Shown here piece after piece: positions 5,890 through 6,496 of a stretch of DNA of 6,496 bases. The DNA is from Candidatus Coatesbacteria bacterium RBG_13_66_14 (lineage in GTDB: Bacteria; RBG-13-66-14): contig MFAF01000015.1 in NCBI GenBank assembly GCA_001774505.1, positions 24,130-30,625 of the forward strand, read 5' to 3'. Positions within the stretch are counted from its first letter, which is position 1; each line of letters starts with the position of its first letter. Made by a program: the position numbers and the translations under genes. Below the pieces are notes generated by a model. The model worked only from the letters and a program-made list of their open reading frames with translations. It was not told the origin of the DNA and ran no database searches.

Positions 5890-6496
5890 TCAGAACGAGT
5901 CGAAGAACGTTTCCCAGCCGGCGTCCTCGCGCATCACGCGGAAAGCGCCCGTCCCGTCCAGCGCCGTGATGTAGTAGCGGTCCTCGTTCTCGTGGACCAG
6001 GGATCCCGCCTCGAAGGGCGGTTCGCCGGGGAAGGGTTCCCCCAGGGTGACGTAGCCGCCACCCTCGTCTGAATACACCTGTCCCGCCCCGTTTATGACC
6101 ATGACGAAGACGTTCAGTGACTCCGGCTCGTAGAAGCCGGTCACGGAATACGGCGCGACCGCGGTGTCGTGCATGACCGCGTGGATTTCCCAGCCATCGT
6201 CGAAGCGCGTGTAGAGCGCACCTTCGGCATCCACGGCCAGGAAGAGGGTTACGCCGGTCGGGGCGTAGTGCAGGACGTCCAGGTCGTAGGGCGGCGTCCC
6301 GATGATGGGGTCCGCGGCGGTCTCCCAGACCTCGCCGTACCGCCAGAGCCGCCCTCCCGAGTCGAGGGCGTACAGCTCCACCGCGCCGTCGGCCCCGGCG
6401 TAGCCCCCGATGCGATAGGGGGCCTCCCCGGGGAGGGCGTCCCCCTCAGGCCGCCACTCGCCGTCGCCGACCTCGTAGAGTCGGCCCGCCCCGTCC
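5890..6496 (-). CDS. C-terminal part of a repeat protein, probably a beta-propeller (5' end off window)
   Basis: The frame is open to the window edge, so this is the last 201 residues of a longer protein; a GTG at 6381 lies inside a repeat and is not the true start. Five repeat units are visible, each marked by D/N-x-x-G-x-[LVF]-[YWR]: DGAGRLY (1-7), DSGGRLW (45-51), DAEGALY (89-95), NGAGQVY (135-141) and DGTGAFR (180-186). Their spacing is 44, 44, 46 and 45 residues. Between them a second recurring spot reads [AP]P[YF] at 25, 68, 114 and 159. Most units carry an aromatic residue, usually Trp, a few residues after the signature (W14, W57, W102, Y148, W194). The glycine-, aromatic- and acid-rich composition with short strands fits blades of a secreted or periplasmic beta-propeller. 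I do not recognise the exact family, no haem or catalytic motif is visible, and any tie to the cytochrome genes is positional only. Confidence 0.8.
   Translation of the reverse strand, partial: DGAGRLYEVGDGEWRPEGDALPGEAPYRIGGYAGADGAVELYALDSGGRLWRYGEVWETAADPIIGTPPYDLDVLHYAPTGVTLFLAVDAEGALYTRFDDGWEIHAVMHDTAVAPYSVTGFYEPESLNVFVMVINGAGQVYSDEGGGYVTLGEPFPGEPPFEAGSLVHENEDRYYITALDGTGAFRVMREDAGWETFFDSF

Noticed and set aside
4681..6072. Long plus-strand open frame (463 codons) opposite the cytochrome genes
   Set aside because: Its translation is Arg/Pro/Glu/Asp-rich low-complexity text typical of the antisense of GC-rich coding sequence. It crosses two clearly real genes and an intergenic repeat, and shows no family motif.

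Overview
The window is GC-rich, and every gene I can support lies on the minus strand. Reading in the direction of transcription (from 6496 down to 1), it holds the 3' end of a gene for a repeat protein that looks like a beta-propeller, a short MITE-like repeat, a two-gene respiratory module, a DUF2062 membrane protein, and a phoH-pgpH operon that runs to the left edge. The PhoH/HD-hydrolase pair, the b6-type cytochrome b and the CxxCH haem sites show a bacterium with a quinone-based respiratory chain and periplasmic c-type cytochromes. I cannot place the phylum from this sequence. An uncultured, probably anaerobic or facultative lineage is my guess only.

Region 5890-6496 is the C-terminal 201 residues of a protein built from five units of 44-46 residues. 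Region 5728-5889 is intergenic. It holds palindromes and a perfect 10-bp inverted repeat (5745-5754 / 5878-5887), so it reads as a small non-autonomous mobile element or dispersed repeat just upstream of the cytochrome genes.

Region 3978-5727 encodes a bc/b6f-like quinol-oxidising module in two genes four bases apart. The first is a four-helix cytochrome b6-type subunit with all four haem b histidines and the cysteine that binds haem ci. The second has a three-helix subunit-IV-like membrane part fused to a periplasmic domain with six CxxCH haem sites. No Rieske protein is encoded next to them in this window, and the subunit-IV part lacks a recognisable PEWY motif. The module may therefore pass electrons from menaquinol (or take them back) through a multihaem wire rather than by a normal Q-cycle. 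This is the most interesting part of the window.

Region 3392-3922 is a DUF2062 membrane protein, preceded by a terminator-like hairpin. A near-consensus sigma70-type promoter (3351-3379) then starts an approximately 88-nt leader with two GC-rich hairpins, followed by phoH (start best placed at GTG 3256) and pgpH, which overlap by ATGA. In many bacteria ybeY follows this pair, but only 59 bases remain here and no start for it is visible. PhoH is tied to RNA/ribosome metabolism, and PgpH is a membrane phosphodiesterase that degrades cyclic di-AMP.
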